Shown here: in pieces, positions 21,695 through 30,279 of the stretch | Numbering within the stretch: position 1 is the first letter of the stretch | Layout: the number at the start of each line of letters is the position of its first letter | Source: JAVBNH01 sp031551635 | Lineage (GTDB): Bacteria > Bacillota > Clostridia > Oscillospirales > Acutalibacteraceae | Length of the DNA stretch: 36,150 bases | Direction: 5' to 3' | NCBI GenBank assembly: GCA_031551635.1 | Contig: JAVBNH010000042.1 | Coordinates: 1 to 36,150, forward strand | The notes under the pieces: generated by a model | What the model was told of the DNA's origin: nothing | Database searches by the model: none | The model's input: only the letters and a program-made list of their open reading frames with translations | Program-made: the position numbers and the translations under genes

Positions 21695-24600
21695 AACTCC
21701 TTCAAATGCCAGCTCCGCGTTGCCCATGAGTGTGATTTTTTCGTCAGTGTAATTCACGATTAAATCCCCGCCGCGAACCTTGAGCGTTATGTCCTCGCCC
21801 TTTTTGCAAAGTCCGTTTTCGCACGCTGCGACAACTGCTGCGCACGCGCCCGTTCCGCAGGCAAGCGTCTCGCCGTTGCCCCTCTCCCAGACCCTCATTT
21901 TAAGAGTTATCGGGTTGACGGCACAGACGAATTCGGTGTTTACCCGTTCGGGGAATAATTTATCGTTTTCAAAAAGCGGACCGATATTTTGTAAATCAAG
22001 ACCGTCAACCTTGTCACAGAAAACAACGCAATGAGGATTTCCCACGCTGACACAGGTGATACTATATTCCCCCGCGGCAATTTTTACCGCACGGTTGATA
22101 ATTTTATCGCCCTCAAGCAGCACCGGAATTTTTTCCGGTGACAGCTCAGCCTTGCCCATATCGACAAGAACGGAGGAAACCTTTCCATTCGCCGTGTACA
22201 GCTTGAGCATGCGTATTCCGCTCGCTGTTTCAACGGTAATCTCGTCTTTACTGACAATACCGCGGTCATAAACATATTTGCCCACACAGCGGATGCTGTT
22301 GCCTGCCATCTTGCCCTCGCTGCCGTCGGAATTGAAGATTCTCATCTTCACATCGGCTATTTCGGATTTTTCAATCAGTACAACCCCGTCGCCGCCTATG
22401 GCGTAGTGGCGGCTCGCGAAGGTCACGGAAAGCGATTCCGGGCAGGTGATATGATTATCAAAATTCTCAAAGAAAATATAGTCGTTGCCGGTGCCGACCA
22501 TTTTGCTGAAGCTGAGTTTCTGCTTTTCGTCACGGAGGTTGTTTATGTCGACAAGCTCGGTGTTCGAAAGACTGAAGCGGCTCAGGAGTATGTCGGCAAT
22601 CGCGTTCGCGGTGTCAAGAGAAGTCAGAGTCGCGACAGATTTCTGTATGGCTTTTCTCGAGAGCTTGATATAGTCGGCTACTGAATCCTCATCCGTGTTG
22701 CCGGTGTAGACGATAAAATTAATTTTTCCCTCGTCAAGCAGGGTGAGCACCTCATCGCTGCGATTTACCTTCTGCACGGTAGTGACCTCAATATCCATGG
22801 CGCGAATGGTGTCGGCAGTGCTTCTTGTCGCGTATAATTTTATACCCATGTCGCTGAATTTCTTCGCGATACTGACTATTTCGAATTTATCCGCGTCGTT
22901 AACGGTAAAAAATACGCCGCATTCATGCCTTTTGTCTATATCGGGAATTTTGAAACCGGCGGCGACAAGCCCCTTGAAGAGCGCTTCTATAAAGGTTCTG
23001 CCGATACCAAGCACCTCGCCGGTGGATTTCATCTCCGGACCGAGCTTTGTGTTCACATCCGATAGCTTTTCGAAGGAGAAAACAGGTACCTTTATTGCGA
23101 AATACGGCGGCTGTTTATAAATTCCCGTGCCGTATTTCATTTCCTTCAGGCTGTGACCGACCATGACGCGAGCAGCGATGTCGACCATAGGGACACCCGT
23201 GACCTTGCTTATATAAGGTATGGTTCTCGAGGCTCTGGGGTTAACCTCGATAACATATAATTCGTTATGGTAAATAAGATACTGGATATTGACAAGCCCC
23301 TTTGTGCCGAGGGAAAGCGCGAGCTTAACAGAGCATTCCTCTATACGCTGAAGCATTTTATCGCTCAGGCTGTAGGGAGGATAAACCGCAATCGAGTCGC
23401 CCGAGTGAACACCCGCGCGCTCAATATGCTGCATAATTCCGGGAATCAGTACATCGGTGCCGTCTGAAATGCAGTCAACCTCAAGCTCAGTACCCATCAT
23501 ATATTTATCGATAAGCACAGGATTGTCGATACCGCCTGAGAGAATGTGCTCCATATATCTAACAGTGTCGTCCCTGCCGTAGCTAATAGTCATATTCTGA
23601 CCGCCGATTACATAAGACGGGCGCAGAAGAACCGGATAACCAAGCTCCTCTGCAAGCCTGACAGCCTCCTCAAGTGAGAAAACCGCTCTGGCTTCGGGGC
23701 GTTTGATATTGAATTTTTCAAGCAGGGCGTCAAAGCGTCCCCTGTCCTCAGCGAGGTCAATGCCGTCCGCGCTGGTGCCTAGAATTTCAATGCCGTTTTC
23801 GTCAAGGAACTTTGTCAGCTTTATAGCAGTCTGACCGCCAAAGGCGACGACGACACCTACAGGCTTTTCGATTCTGATGATGTTCATGACATCCTCAGGG
23901 GTGAGCGGCTCGAAATAGAGCCTGTCCGCTGTATCAAAATCGGTGGAGACTGTTTCGGGGTTATTATTTATGATGACGACCTCATAACCAAGCTTCTTGA
24001 GTGACCAGACGCAGTGAACGGAGGAATAGTCAAACTCAATACCCTGACCTATACGTATGGGTCCCGCGCCAAGCACGAGAATCGTCTTTTTCTTATCGTC
24101 AATAAAGCTTTCGCATTCACTGACTCTGTCATAGCTCGAGTAAAAATAAGGGGTATTCGCGGCGAATTCGGCGGCGCAGGTGTCGACCATTTTATAAACC
24201 GCGCTGATTTTTTCCGCGATTTTACAGCCTGAAATCCGTTCGATAGCGGCATCGGTAAAACCGAGTTTTTTCGCCGTGAGGTAAGTCTCTGAATCTAAAC
24301 TGTCAAGCTCAGATAGGGTTTTTTCAAAGTCCGCCAGACCGCGAAGTTTCTCGATAAACCAGGGGTCAATTCTTGTTATAGCGTTGATTTCCTCTGTTGA
24401 GATTCCGCGTTTGACCGCCTCATAAACAGCAAAAAGCCTTTCGTCATCCATGTCGTGCAGCTTCGCGATAATGTCCGTGCAGTTTTGCATTTTTTTCTCT
24501 GTGAGTGTGTCAAGTGAGATTTCCGCTCCTCTGACTGCCTTCATCAGAGCCATTTCAAAGCTGGGTGCGATTGACATTACCTCACCTGTCGCCTTCATGG

Positions 24601-25723
24601 CTGTGCCGAGTGTACGCGGCGCACCGAAAAATTTATCAAAAGGCCATTTCGGAAGCTTTACGACAATATAGTCAATTGCGGGCTCAAAGCAGGCGTAGGT
24701 TGTGCCGGTTACGTCATTTTTTATTTCGTCAAGAGTGTAGCCGATAGCGATTTTCGAGGTGACCTTGGCAATAGGATAGCCTGTCGCCTTGCTCGCGAGG
24801 GCGGACGAGCGCGAGACCCGCGGATTTACTTCTATTACGGCATATTCAAACGAATGCGGGTTCAAAGCGAATTGAACATTACATCCGCCTTCGATTTTAA
24901 GCTCTGTTATTATATCAAGCGCCGCGTTGCGCAGCATTGAAAACTCCTTTGTGGAAAGCGTTACGGCGGGAGCGACGACAATGCTGTCTCCTGTGTGAAC
25001 GCCAACCGGGTCAAAATTTTCCATGGAGCAAATAGAAATGGCGTTGCCTGAAGCATCGCGCATTACCTCGAACTCGATTTCCTTCCAGCCGTAGATATAC
25101 CTCTCGACAAGCACCTGAGTAATGGGCGACATCATCAGTCCGTTAGCGGCAACCGCGCGCAGCTCCTCCTCGTCATGGGCGACACCGCCGCCGCCGCCGC
25201 CGAGAGTGAAAGCAGGGCGGATAATAATCGGATAACCGATTTTTTCGGCAACAACGACGGACTGCTCAACTGTATGAGCAATGTCCGAGGGGATGCAGGG
25301 CTGACCGATTTTCAACATCGTGTCCCTAAAAAGTTCTCTGTCCTCAGCTTTATCTATTGCCTCTGCGCTTGTTCCGAGCAGCTTGACATTATGTGTCTTT
25401 AAAAAACCCTCATGAGAGAGCTGCATGGCTATAGTCAGACCGGTCTGACCGCCGAGCCCCGCTAGAATACTGTCGGGCTTTTCTTTTTCGATAATCCTCT
25501 TGACAGTTTCGACAGTCAGAGGTTCAAGATAAATTTCGTCCGCAAGGGCGTTGTCGGTCATTATGGTCGCGGGATTTGAGTTGACAAGAACGACATTTAT
25601 ACCTGCCTCTCGCAGCACGCGGCATGCCTGGGTTCCGGCGTAGTCAAATTCCGCGGCTTGTCCGATAACAATGGGTCCCGAGCCTATAACAAGTGCTTTT
25701 TTTATCGTTTTGTTCAGCGGCAT
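21683..25723 (-). CDS. carB-dapF: Fusion: carbamoyl-phosphate synthase large subunit + diaminopimelate epimerase
   Basis: A single frame of 1,346 residues. Residues 1 to about 1060 are a complete CarB: VIGSGPIVIGQAAEFDYAGTQ, first ATP-grasp with FTLGGGGGGVAHDEEEL, oligomerisation region, second half starting VLGAGPIRIGQGIEFDYSSV, second ATP-grasp with YVIGGQNMTI, and the MGS-like allosteric domain near 930-1055. Residues 1069-1346 (from KLSFSKMVGTGNDYIFFE, codon at 22519) are a full-length DapF of 278 residues, with both catalytic cysteines: AGNSIRCVGKY (Cys 1146) and ETLACGTGACAA (Cys 1289). The two enzymes are normally separate; CarB makes carbamoyl phosphate for pyrimidines and arginine, DapF interconverts LL- and meso-DAP for lysine and peptidoglycan. 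No internal ATG with a ribosome site is seen at the junction. It starts three bases after the carA stop with AAGGAA ahead, so the two are coupled. Confidence 0.95.
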   Translation of the reverse strand: MPLNKTIKKALVIGSGPIVIGQAAEFDYAGTQACRVLREAGINVVLVNSNPATIMTDNALADEIYLEPLTVETVKRIIEKEKPDSILAGLGGQTGLTIAMQLSHEGFLKTHNVKLLGTSAEAIDKAEDRELFRDTMLKIGQPCIPSDIAHTVEQSVVVAEKIGYPIIIRPAFTLGGGGGGVAHDEEELRAVAANGLMMSPITQVLVERYIYGWKEIEFEVMRDASGNAISICSMENFDPVGVHTGDSIVVAPAVTLSTKEFSMLRNAALDIITELKIEGGCNVQFALNPHSFEYAVIEVNPRVSRSSALASKATGYPIAKVTSKIAIGYTLDEIKNDVTGTTYACFEPAIDYIVVKLPKWPFDKFFGAPRTLGTAMKATGEVMSIAPSFEMALMKAVRGAEISLDTLTEKKMQNCTDIIAKLHDMDDERLFAVYEAVKRGISTEEINAITRIDPWFIEKLRGLADFEKTLSELDSLDSETYLTAKKLGFTDAAIERISGCKIAEKISAVYKMVDTCAAEFAANTPYFYSSYDRVSECESFIDDKKKTILVLGAGPIRIGQGIEFDYSSVHCVWSLKKLGYEVVIINNNPETVSTDFDTADRLYFEPLTPEDVMNIIRIEKPVGVVVAFGGQTAIKLTKFLDENGIEILGTSADGIDLAEDRGRFDALLEKFNIKRPEARAVFSLEEAVRLAEELGYPVLLRPSYVIGGQNMTISYGRDDTVRYMEHILSGGIDNPVLIDKYMMGTELEVDCISDGTDVLIPGIMQHIERAGVHSGDSIAVYPPYSLSDKMLQRIEECSVKLALSLGTKGLVNIQYLIYHNELYVIEVNPRASRTIPYISKVTGVPMVDIAARVMVGHSLKEMKYGTGIYKQPPYFAIKVPVFSFEKLSDVNTKLGPEMKSTGEVLGIGRTFIEALFKGLVAAGFKIPDIDKRHECGVFFTVNDADKFEIVSIAKKFSDMGIKLYATRSTADTIRAMDIEVTTVQKVNRSDEVLTLLDEGKINFIVYTGNTDEDSVADYIKLSRKAIQKSVATLTSLDTANAIADILLSRFSLSNTELVDINNLRDEKQKLSFSKMVGTGNDYIFFENFDNHITCPESLSVTFASRHYAIGGDGVVLIEKSEIADVKMRIFNSDGSEGKMAGNSIRCVGKYVYDRGIVSKDEITVETASGIRMLKLYTANGKVSSVLVDMGKAELSPEKIPVLLEGDKIINRAVKIAAGEYSITCVSVGNPHCVVFCDKVDGLDLQNIGPLFENDKLFPERVNTEFVCAVNPITLKMRVWERGNGETLACGTGACAAVVAACENGLCKKGEDITLKVRGGDLIVNYTDEKITLMGNAELAFEGVVEY

Positions 25724-25726
25724 AAA

Positions 25727-26785
25727 TTATACATTCCTTTCTGTAAGTGCTATGAATTTATCGTAAAGCCATGAGGTGTCCAGCTCGTTATTTGAGACGC
25801 AGGGAATAAACTGCACCGAAAAAGCTTTTTTATTCTCATATTCCATTCCCTCGTTAGAGAGGTCATTGACATTGGCAAAGCTCTCGAGGGCATTAGACAC
25901 TGATTTTGCGTCAACCGCAAAGCCGTGATTCTGGCTTGTAATATACACCCTGTTTTTTTCCGTGCTTCGCACCGGCATGCTCTCGCCGCGATGACCGTGC
26001 TTCAGCTTATATGTGACGCCGCCAGATGCAAGGGCAAGAATCTGGTGACCAAGGCTTACGGCGAAAATCGGTGTTTTACCAATCAGAGAGCGCACTATTT
26101 CAATCTGCGCTGTATAATCCGCCGGATTTCCAGCGCCGTTTCCGAGCACTATACCGTCAGGCTTCAGCGACAGTATTTCATCGCACGTAAAGGACGGCGG
26201 CACAGTGATAATTTCGCAATTCCTCTTTGTAAGCTCGTTTATTAAACCCGGGACAGTCGCGCCGTAATCGATATAAACTATTTTTCTCTCCGCTCCGGCG
26301 TTAACGGTTTCGCATTCCCCTGACTCGCTCAGGCAGGGCTTTACTGTATATTCATTAATTTTATCATAATTAATAGAAGAAATGTCATCGGTAATCAGGG
26401 CGTTCATCACTCCGTTTTCCCGAATGACCTTTGTCAGCTCACGGGTGTCGAGGTCACAAACTCCGACAACACCCTCCTGCTTAAGAAATTCGTCAAGACT
26501 CAGCTCGCACCTGAAATTAGAAGGCTTAAGACAATACTCACGCACGATATAAGCGAGCGGCGCGGCATGAGAGCTGAGCATGTCCTCTTTCATGACGCCG
26601 TAATTTCCGCCAAGGGGGAATGTCGCCACAACGATCTGCCCCCTATAGCAGTTATCACTCAGGGTTTCAATATAACCGCCCATTCCGGTTGTAAAAACTA
26701 TTTCACCCGTGACCGAGCCGGAAGCGCCGAAGCTTTTCCCCTTAAAAATCATTTTGTTCTGCAGAACAAGATAAATATCGCCCAT
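25727..26785 (-). CDS. carA: Carbamoyl-phosphate synthase small subunit, glutaminase triad lost
   Basis: A 352-residue CarA. The N-terminal half is family-like (GEIVFTTGMGGYIETLSD, GQIVVATFPLGGNYGV, GVCDLDTRELTKVIRENG). The C-terminal class I glutamine amidotransferase domain is recognisable (PIFAVSLGHQILALASGG, ITSQNHGFAVDA), but every catalytic residue is replaced: the nucleophile Cys of the usual FGICLGHQ is Ser 244 (AGC, 26054-26056), and the usual HPE is Ile 327-Pro-Cys 329 (25799-25807). The oxyanion-side GPGDP is GAGNP. In mammalian CPS1, Cys to Ser at this site goes with use of free ammonia, so a structural, ammonia-dependent role is inferred. The frame itself is intact. GGGGG precedes the ATG. 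Transcribed with carB-dapF; leader about 115 nt, no attenuator recognised. Confidence 0.92.
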   Translation of the reverse strand: MGDIYLVLQNKMIFKGKSFGASGSVTGEIVFTTGMGGYIETLSDNCYRGQIVVATFPLGGNYGVMKEDMLSSHAAPLAYIVREYCLKPSNFRCELSLDEFLKQEGVVGVCDLDTRELTKVIRENGVMNALITDDISSINYDKINEYTVKPCLSESGECETVNAGAERKIVYIDYGATVPGLINELTKRNCEIITVPPSFTCDEILSLKPDGIVLGNGAGNPADYTAQIEIVRSLIGKTPIFAVSLGHQILALASGGVTYKLKHGHRGESMPVRSTEKNRVYITSQNHGFAVDAKSVSNALESFANVNDLSNEGMEYENKKAFSVQFIPCVSNNELDTSWLYDKFIALTERNV

Positions 26786-26907
26786 AAAACCCCCATACCT
26801 TTCATAACAACTGTAGCAATGCCGTCACTTTTAATTTCCGGATAAGCAACAAATTCGTAAAATTACATTTTTTAGGCTCAGCATCCGATAAAACTTCTTA
26901 ACTATAT

Positions 26908-26937
26908 ATTATACTGAAGATACAACCCAAAAGTCAA
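26908..26937 (-). promoter_or_regulatory. Promoter of the carA-carB-dapF operon
   Basis: Minus-strand TTGACT (26932-26937), 18-bp spacer, TATAAT (26908-26913). The leader to the carA start is about 115 nt; I see no PyrR-binding site or attenuator in it. The remainder of the gap 26786-27063 has only the small-protein terminator. Confidence 0.8.
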
Positions 26938-27019
26938 ATATTATTTTCTCCGCCTGATGTAGAAAATCAGCTTTTAGAAGACAAAAAAAATATGACATTC
27001 TACAAACAAAGGAAGGCGC

Positions 27020-27051
27020 AAAAAAACACGGACAGATTTCTCTGCCCGTGT
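27020..27051 (-). terminator. Terminator of the 55-residue protein gene
   Basis: Minus-strand ACACGGGCAGA/TCTGTCCGTGT stem (one wobble) with a GAAA loop, followed by TTTTTTT. A textbook intrinsic terminator 13 bp after the stop codon. Confidence 0.9.
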
Positions 27052-27063
27052 AAAATGCAAAAA

Positions 27064-27231
27064 TTAGCCGGTTGTTGTGTCATCGGTGGTGTCATCCGGG
27101 AAAAGGTTATCCCAAAGCCAGCCGAAGCCCTTAGCATTGAAAGCTGCTTCATAAATTACCATAAAGAAGTCTATGATGAATTTAAGAATGGAGCCAAATT
27201 GACCCATTGAGCTGAAATCGATTTTATCCAT
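27064..27231 (-). CDS. Small hydrophobic protein, 55 residues
   Basis: An unannotatable but well-supported small gene. It has a consensus promoter, an AGGAGG ribosome site eight bases before the ATG, and a strong terminator right after the stop. The protein starts MDKIDFSSMGQFGSILKF, has a hydrophobic helix (ILKFIIDFFMVIYEAAF, about residues 15-31), an aromatic GFGWLWDNLF stretch, and an acidic Thr/Asp tail (DDTTDDTTTG). That suggests a short membrane-associated peptide: a peptide signal, a small membrane subunit or a toxin-like protein are all possible. No family is recognised. It lies directly downstream of the 862-residue exported protein gene but has its own promoter. Confidence 0.8.
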   Translation of the reverse strand: MDKIDFSSMGQFGSILKFIIDFFMVIYEAAFNAKGFGWLWDNLFPDDTTDDTTTG

Positions 27232-27263
27232 TATATTTACCTCCTGTTTTATTTGTTAAAATC

Positions 27264-27292
27264 ATGTTAACATTAAATTAACTGTTTGTCAA
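27264..27292 (-). promoter_or_regulatory. Promoter of the 55-residue protein gene
   Basis: Minus-strand TTGACA (27287-27292), 17-bp spacer, TAACAT (27264-27269). The leader is about 25 nt to the start codon at 27231. Confidence 0.85.
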
Positions 27293-27400
27293 GCAATATT
27301 TTTAAAAAATATAACTAAAATTACTAAATCTGCCAACCTGCCCACTGCTGCGCTCAGTATAGCTGCTTTTTTAAATGCTAAAACGGATAAAATCATCGAT

Positions 27401-29989
27401 TTATAACTGAACCAGTCTGAAGGTATATTCTGTGTCGGGGTCGGCTGTTTCGTAGACAAAGGAGAAATCGTAAAGTCCGCTCAGCTCGTCATAGAAAATA
27501 CTGCAGCCGTCATAGCCGTTGCCGCTTGCGACTTCATATTTCTGCCAAATGCCGTTCTCCAAGATATAGATGTCAGGGTTGACATTGCTCTCGAATCCGT
27601 TAACGCGCACAGCCTGATTGTTTCTTCCGCCCTGAACGGTGAATTCGGCAATGCCGTCCTCGCATTTTACCGCTGCGAGGAAATCGTCCTCAACAAAGGT
27701 TCCCGTTTCAACTGAGGTGACTGTCTGAGGCTGAAGAGCGCTGTCAACGCGGATTTTCTCCATTGTGCCGGTCTGGTCGTCTGTCGGCTTGCCCCAAGGC
27801 ACAAGAACCAACTCGAGATTTATTGTGTCGCCGGCTTTAAAGCTTATCTGTTTCTCATTGAGAGTGAGCGAGCCTATATTAAGCTCACCGTCCCAGACAT
27901 TTCTGAAAACAAAATTACCGTCATATTTTTTGCCGCCGACTGTAATGTCGCTGTCTCTGACCAAGAGACCGAAGTTGCTGCCGAAGCCCCTGTTCGCTTC
28001 TTCATAATTCTTTTCGCTCATGTCAAGATAACCGTAGTATGGAGCGTCCTTGCCGAGTACAAAGTATTCGGTTGAGGGCAGCAGACCGTTTTTATTGCTC
28101 TTCACAGCAGGCTGGTTTTTCTCGTTGAGATACTCTGATTTTTCATAGACGAGACCTCTTGAGTCATATGAGAAAAGCGAGAAATCCTTCATGAAATTGC
28201 TGAATGACATATCCCTGTTAAAGGTGATGTCAACGCCGTAGAAAGTGCGGTTTTCATCGGTGGAGGGGTGCTCGAAATGCCGCAGGGTATAGTCATATGA
28301 GCCGCAGTCGCTGGTGTAATAATAATCCATATCAACATATGCAAGTCCCTGAGAGCGGATTTTTGAACCTGTATATTCGCCGAGGGTTTCATTTTTAGAG
28401 ATAAATGAGCTTCTGTATTTCGCGAAATACAACTTACCGGTTGAGTTGAACTGCGGCTGGTCTTTCCAGATATTGCCGCTCCTGCCTCTGAAATCGGGAA
28501 GAACCCAGCCATCCTTGCCTGAGACATAGTAAGGCGCGATACAGTTGCATTCGGTTACGCCCGTTGAGAGATGATAATATGATACATGGAATTCAATTGA
28601 GGAAATTTGCTTCAGCGGGAATTTACCCCAGTTCTGATAAAGGTTCAAAAGGGTGAAATCCGTTGTGGTGCCCGCCTTCAGCGCGAGGGGGAATATCGAA
28701 TCGCCGTAGAGATAATCCTTCACGCTGTAGAAGGGTTCACCGCCGTCACCCTGGAAGTTTTTGCCAACTTGGACGTCCATAGCCGCGGTACGGTTGCTAC
28801 TGTCAAGCAGAGCCGCCGCCTCAAGTCCGCCGCTTCTGCCGTTCATGCGGATAAATATATCGCGGTCACTCGCGTCATTGACTATGCTTATCGGGCAGGC
28901 ATAATGCTTGTCAGGCTCGTTTTGGTAAGCGTTTGTAAAATCGGTGCCGTCCATGGCAAATTTATAGCTGCCACGCAGGTATTCATAGCCGAGGTAAACG
29001 CCGTTTGCGTTGCCGCCTCTGACGGTTATACCCGTAAGAGGATTGCGCTCAAGCTCCGCAGCCTTGTCGATTCCCGCAAAGGAATGAGTCATATCATTAT
29101 ATATACGGCTGCCGAAGCGGACATCATTCAAGGCGTAGCCGCCGGTTTCATCGTTTTTATTAACGCCTGTTCCGGGTATAAAATTCGCTGCCTGTGTCAC
29201 GACATAATTATCGCCGCTCTTGCTAACACTCGTGTATGCTGTTGAGCCGTCAGAGGGAATAATAAATCCGGCTACACCCGCGTCCTTAATGTCAAAAGCG
29301 ACATATTCGACACTTGCGTTGTCAATGCCGTCAAGGGTGTTCTTAATGCCGTTCTTATCCTTAATCTGAAGCGTGTTAACGCTCGAAACAGGAATGAGAG
29401 TTTCCGCGCCGAAGGAACCGAGCTTTTTGTTCGCCTCACTTGCCACGAGAACAAGCTCCTGATAAAGCCTGTCGGAATAAATGTGATATGTTTTATCAAT
29501 CCAGAACAGAGCCTTCGAGCTCTTTTCAAATCGCATATCACGTATATGGGATTCGTAATAATACTCACCCAGACGTATAGTGTTCGGACGGCCCTTATCG
29601 TTGGACTTTGAAGCATAGTAAGTGTGCCCGTCTAAATCGGTATAATAAGCGTCAAAGGTTCCGCCGAAATACGAAACGCCTTCGGCATTTTTTAAATTGC
29701 CGAATTTAGTGGCGGTCGAAAGGTCATGATAAAAAGACATTTCGCCGTTCCTCATGAGGTAGCCGCTTCGCTCTGCGTCTGTAAAAACCGCGTTCGGCTT
29801 ATTCTTAAGCTTTGAGGCGAGCAGTACAGAGGGGGAGAGGTTCGAGTCGTTCGCAATATCGTTCACAATATTCGCCTCCGGCGGCTCCGGCGCCGCGGGT
29901 TTTTTGATTTCGCCCAGCTGAACAGTGCTGAAAATCGCCATAATGCAGGCTACAAGCGCCGCGAACCATTTCTTGATTGCATCAAACAT
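27401..29989 (-). CDS. Large exported or membrane-anchored protein of unknown function
   Basis: An 862-residue protein that I cannot assign. The N-terminus MFDAIKKWFAALVACIMAIF has a positively charged end and one hydrophobic helix (about residues 8-24), fitting a signal peptide or anchor; a Pro-rich linker (KKPAAPEPPEAN) follows. The rest is rich in Tyr, Gly, Asp and Asn with beta-type periodicity, typical of extracellular carbohydrate-active or surface proteins, for example GYLMRNGEMSFYHDLST, VYLGYEYLRGSYKFAMDG and GFGSNFGLLVRDSDITVGG. No catalytic motif is clear. The C-terminal 200 residues look like beta-sandwich modules. It could be a polysaccharide-binding or degrading protein, by analogy only. 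It stands alone with its own promoter, divergent from htrA. Confidence 0.7.
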   Translation of the reverse strand: MFDAIKKWFAALVACIMAIFSTVQLGEIKKPAAPEPPEANIVNDIANDSNLSPSVLLASKLKNKPNAVFTDAERSGYLMRNGEMSFYHDLSTATKFGNLKNAEGVSYFGGTFDAYYTDLDGHTYYASKSNDKGRPNTIRLGEYYYESHIRDMRFEKSSKALFWIDKTYHIYSDRLYQELVLVASEANKKLGSFGAETLIPVSSVNTLQIKDKNGIKNTLDGIDNASVEYVAFDIKDAGVAGFIIPSDGSTAYTSVSKSGDNYVVTQAANFIPGTGVNKNDETGGYALNDVRFGSRIYNDMTHSFAGIDKAAELERNPLTGITVRGGNANGVYLGYEYLRGSYKFAMDGTDFTNAYQNEPDKHYACPISIVNDASDRDIFIRMNGRSGGLEAAALLDSSNRTAAMDVQVGKNFQGDGGEPFYSVKDYLYGDSIFPLALKAGTTTDFTLLNLYQNWGKFPLKQISSIEFHVSYYHLSTGVTECNCIAPYYVSGKDGWVLPDFRGRSGNIWKDQPQFNSTGKLYFAKYRSSFISKNETLGEYTGSKIRSQGLAYVDMDYYYTSDCGSYDYTLRHFEHPSTDENRTFYGVDITFNRDMSFSNFMKDFSLFSYDSRGLVYEKSEYLNEKNQPAVKSNKNGLLPSTEYFVLGKDAPYYGYLDMSEKNYEEANRGFGSNFGLLVRDSDITVGGKKYDGNFVFRNVWDGELNIGSLTLNEKQISFKAGDTINLELVLVPWGKPTDDQTGTMEKIRVDSALQPQTVTSVETGTFVEDDFLAAVKCEDGIAEFTVQGGRNNQAVRVNGFESNVNPDIYILENGIWQKYEVASGNGYDGCSIFYDELSGLYDFSFVYETADPDTEYTFRLVQL

Positions 29990-30041
29990 TTTTTACAACA
30001 GTCCTTTCATTTTTTAAGGTTAATTATGCGCCATTTAGTAC

Positions 30042-30070
30042 AGTATAATATATAAGAACATTAAAATCAA
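30042..30070 (-). promoter_or_regulatory. Promoter of the 862-residue exported protein gene
   Basis: Minus-strand TTGATT (30065-30070), 17-bp spacer, TATACT (30042-30047). The start is about 45 nt upstream of the ATG. No equally clear promoter for htrA was found in the rest of the divergent gap 29990-30279. Confidence 0.75.
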
Positions 30071-30279
30071 GGTTAGTTTATATAAAATGTAAATTATATG
30101 GAAAAACATACCCGGTGCTCATGTTTTTTTCAAAAAATTTATACCCACTTTTCACAAAACCGTCATTAAGGTGACATTAAAGGGGATTAGTATAAAGACA
30201 CAGCAGAGGACACGAGCTAAAAAAACGCTCAGGCTTAACCTGAGATAATATTAAAATATCATCAGAAAGGATGAAATTT

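Noticed and set aside
25727..26785. carA as a pseudogene
   Set aside because: The frame is intact at near-normal length, has a promoter, is coupled to carB and keeps the N-terminal interface domain; only the glutaminase residues are changed.
26992..27210. 72-codon plus-strand open frame
   Set aside because: It is antisense to the 55-residue gene and its terminator, without a ribosome site of its own.
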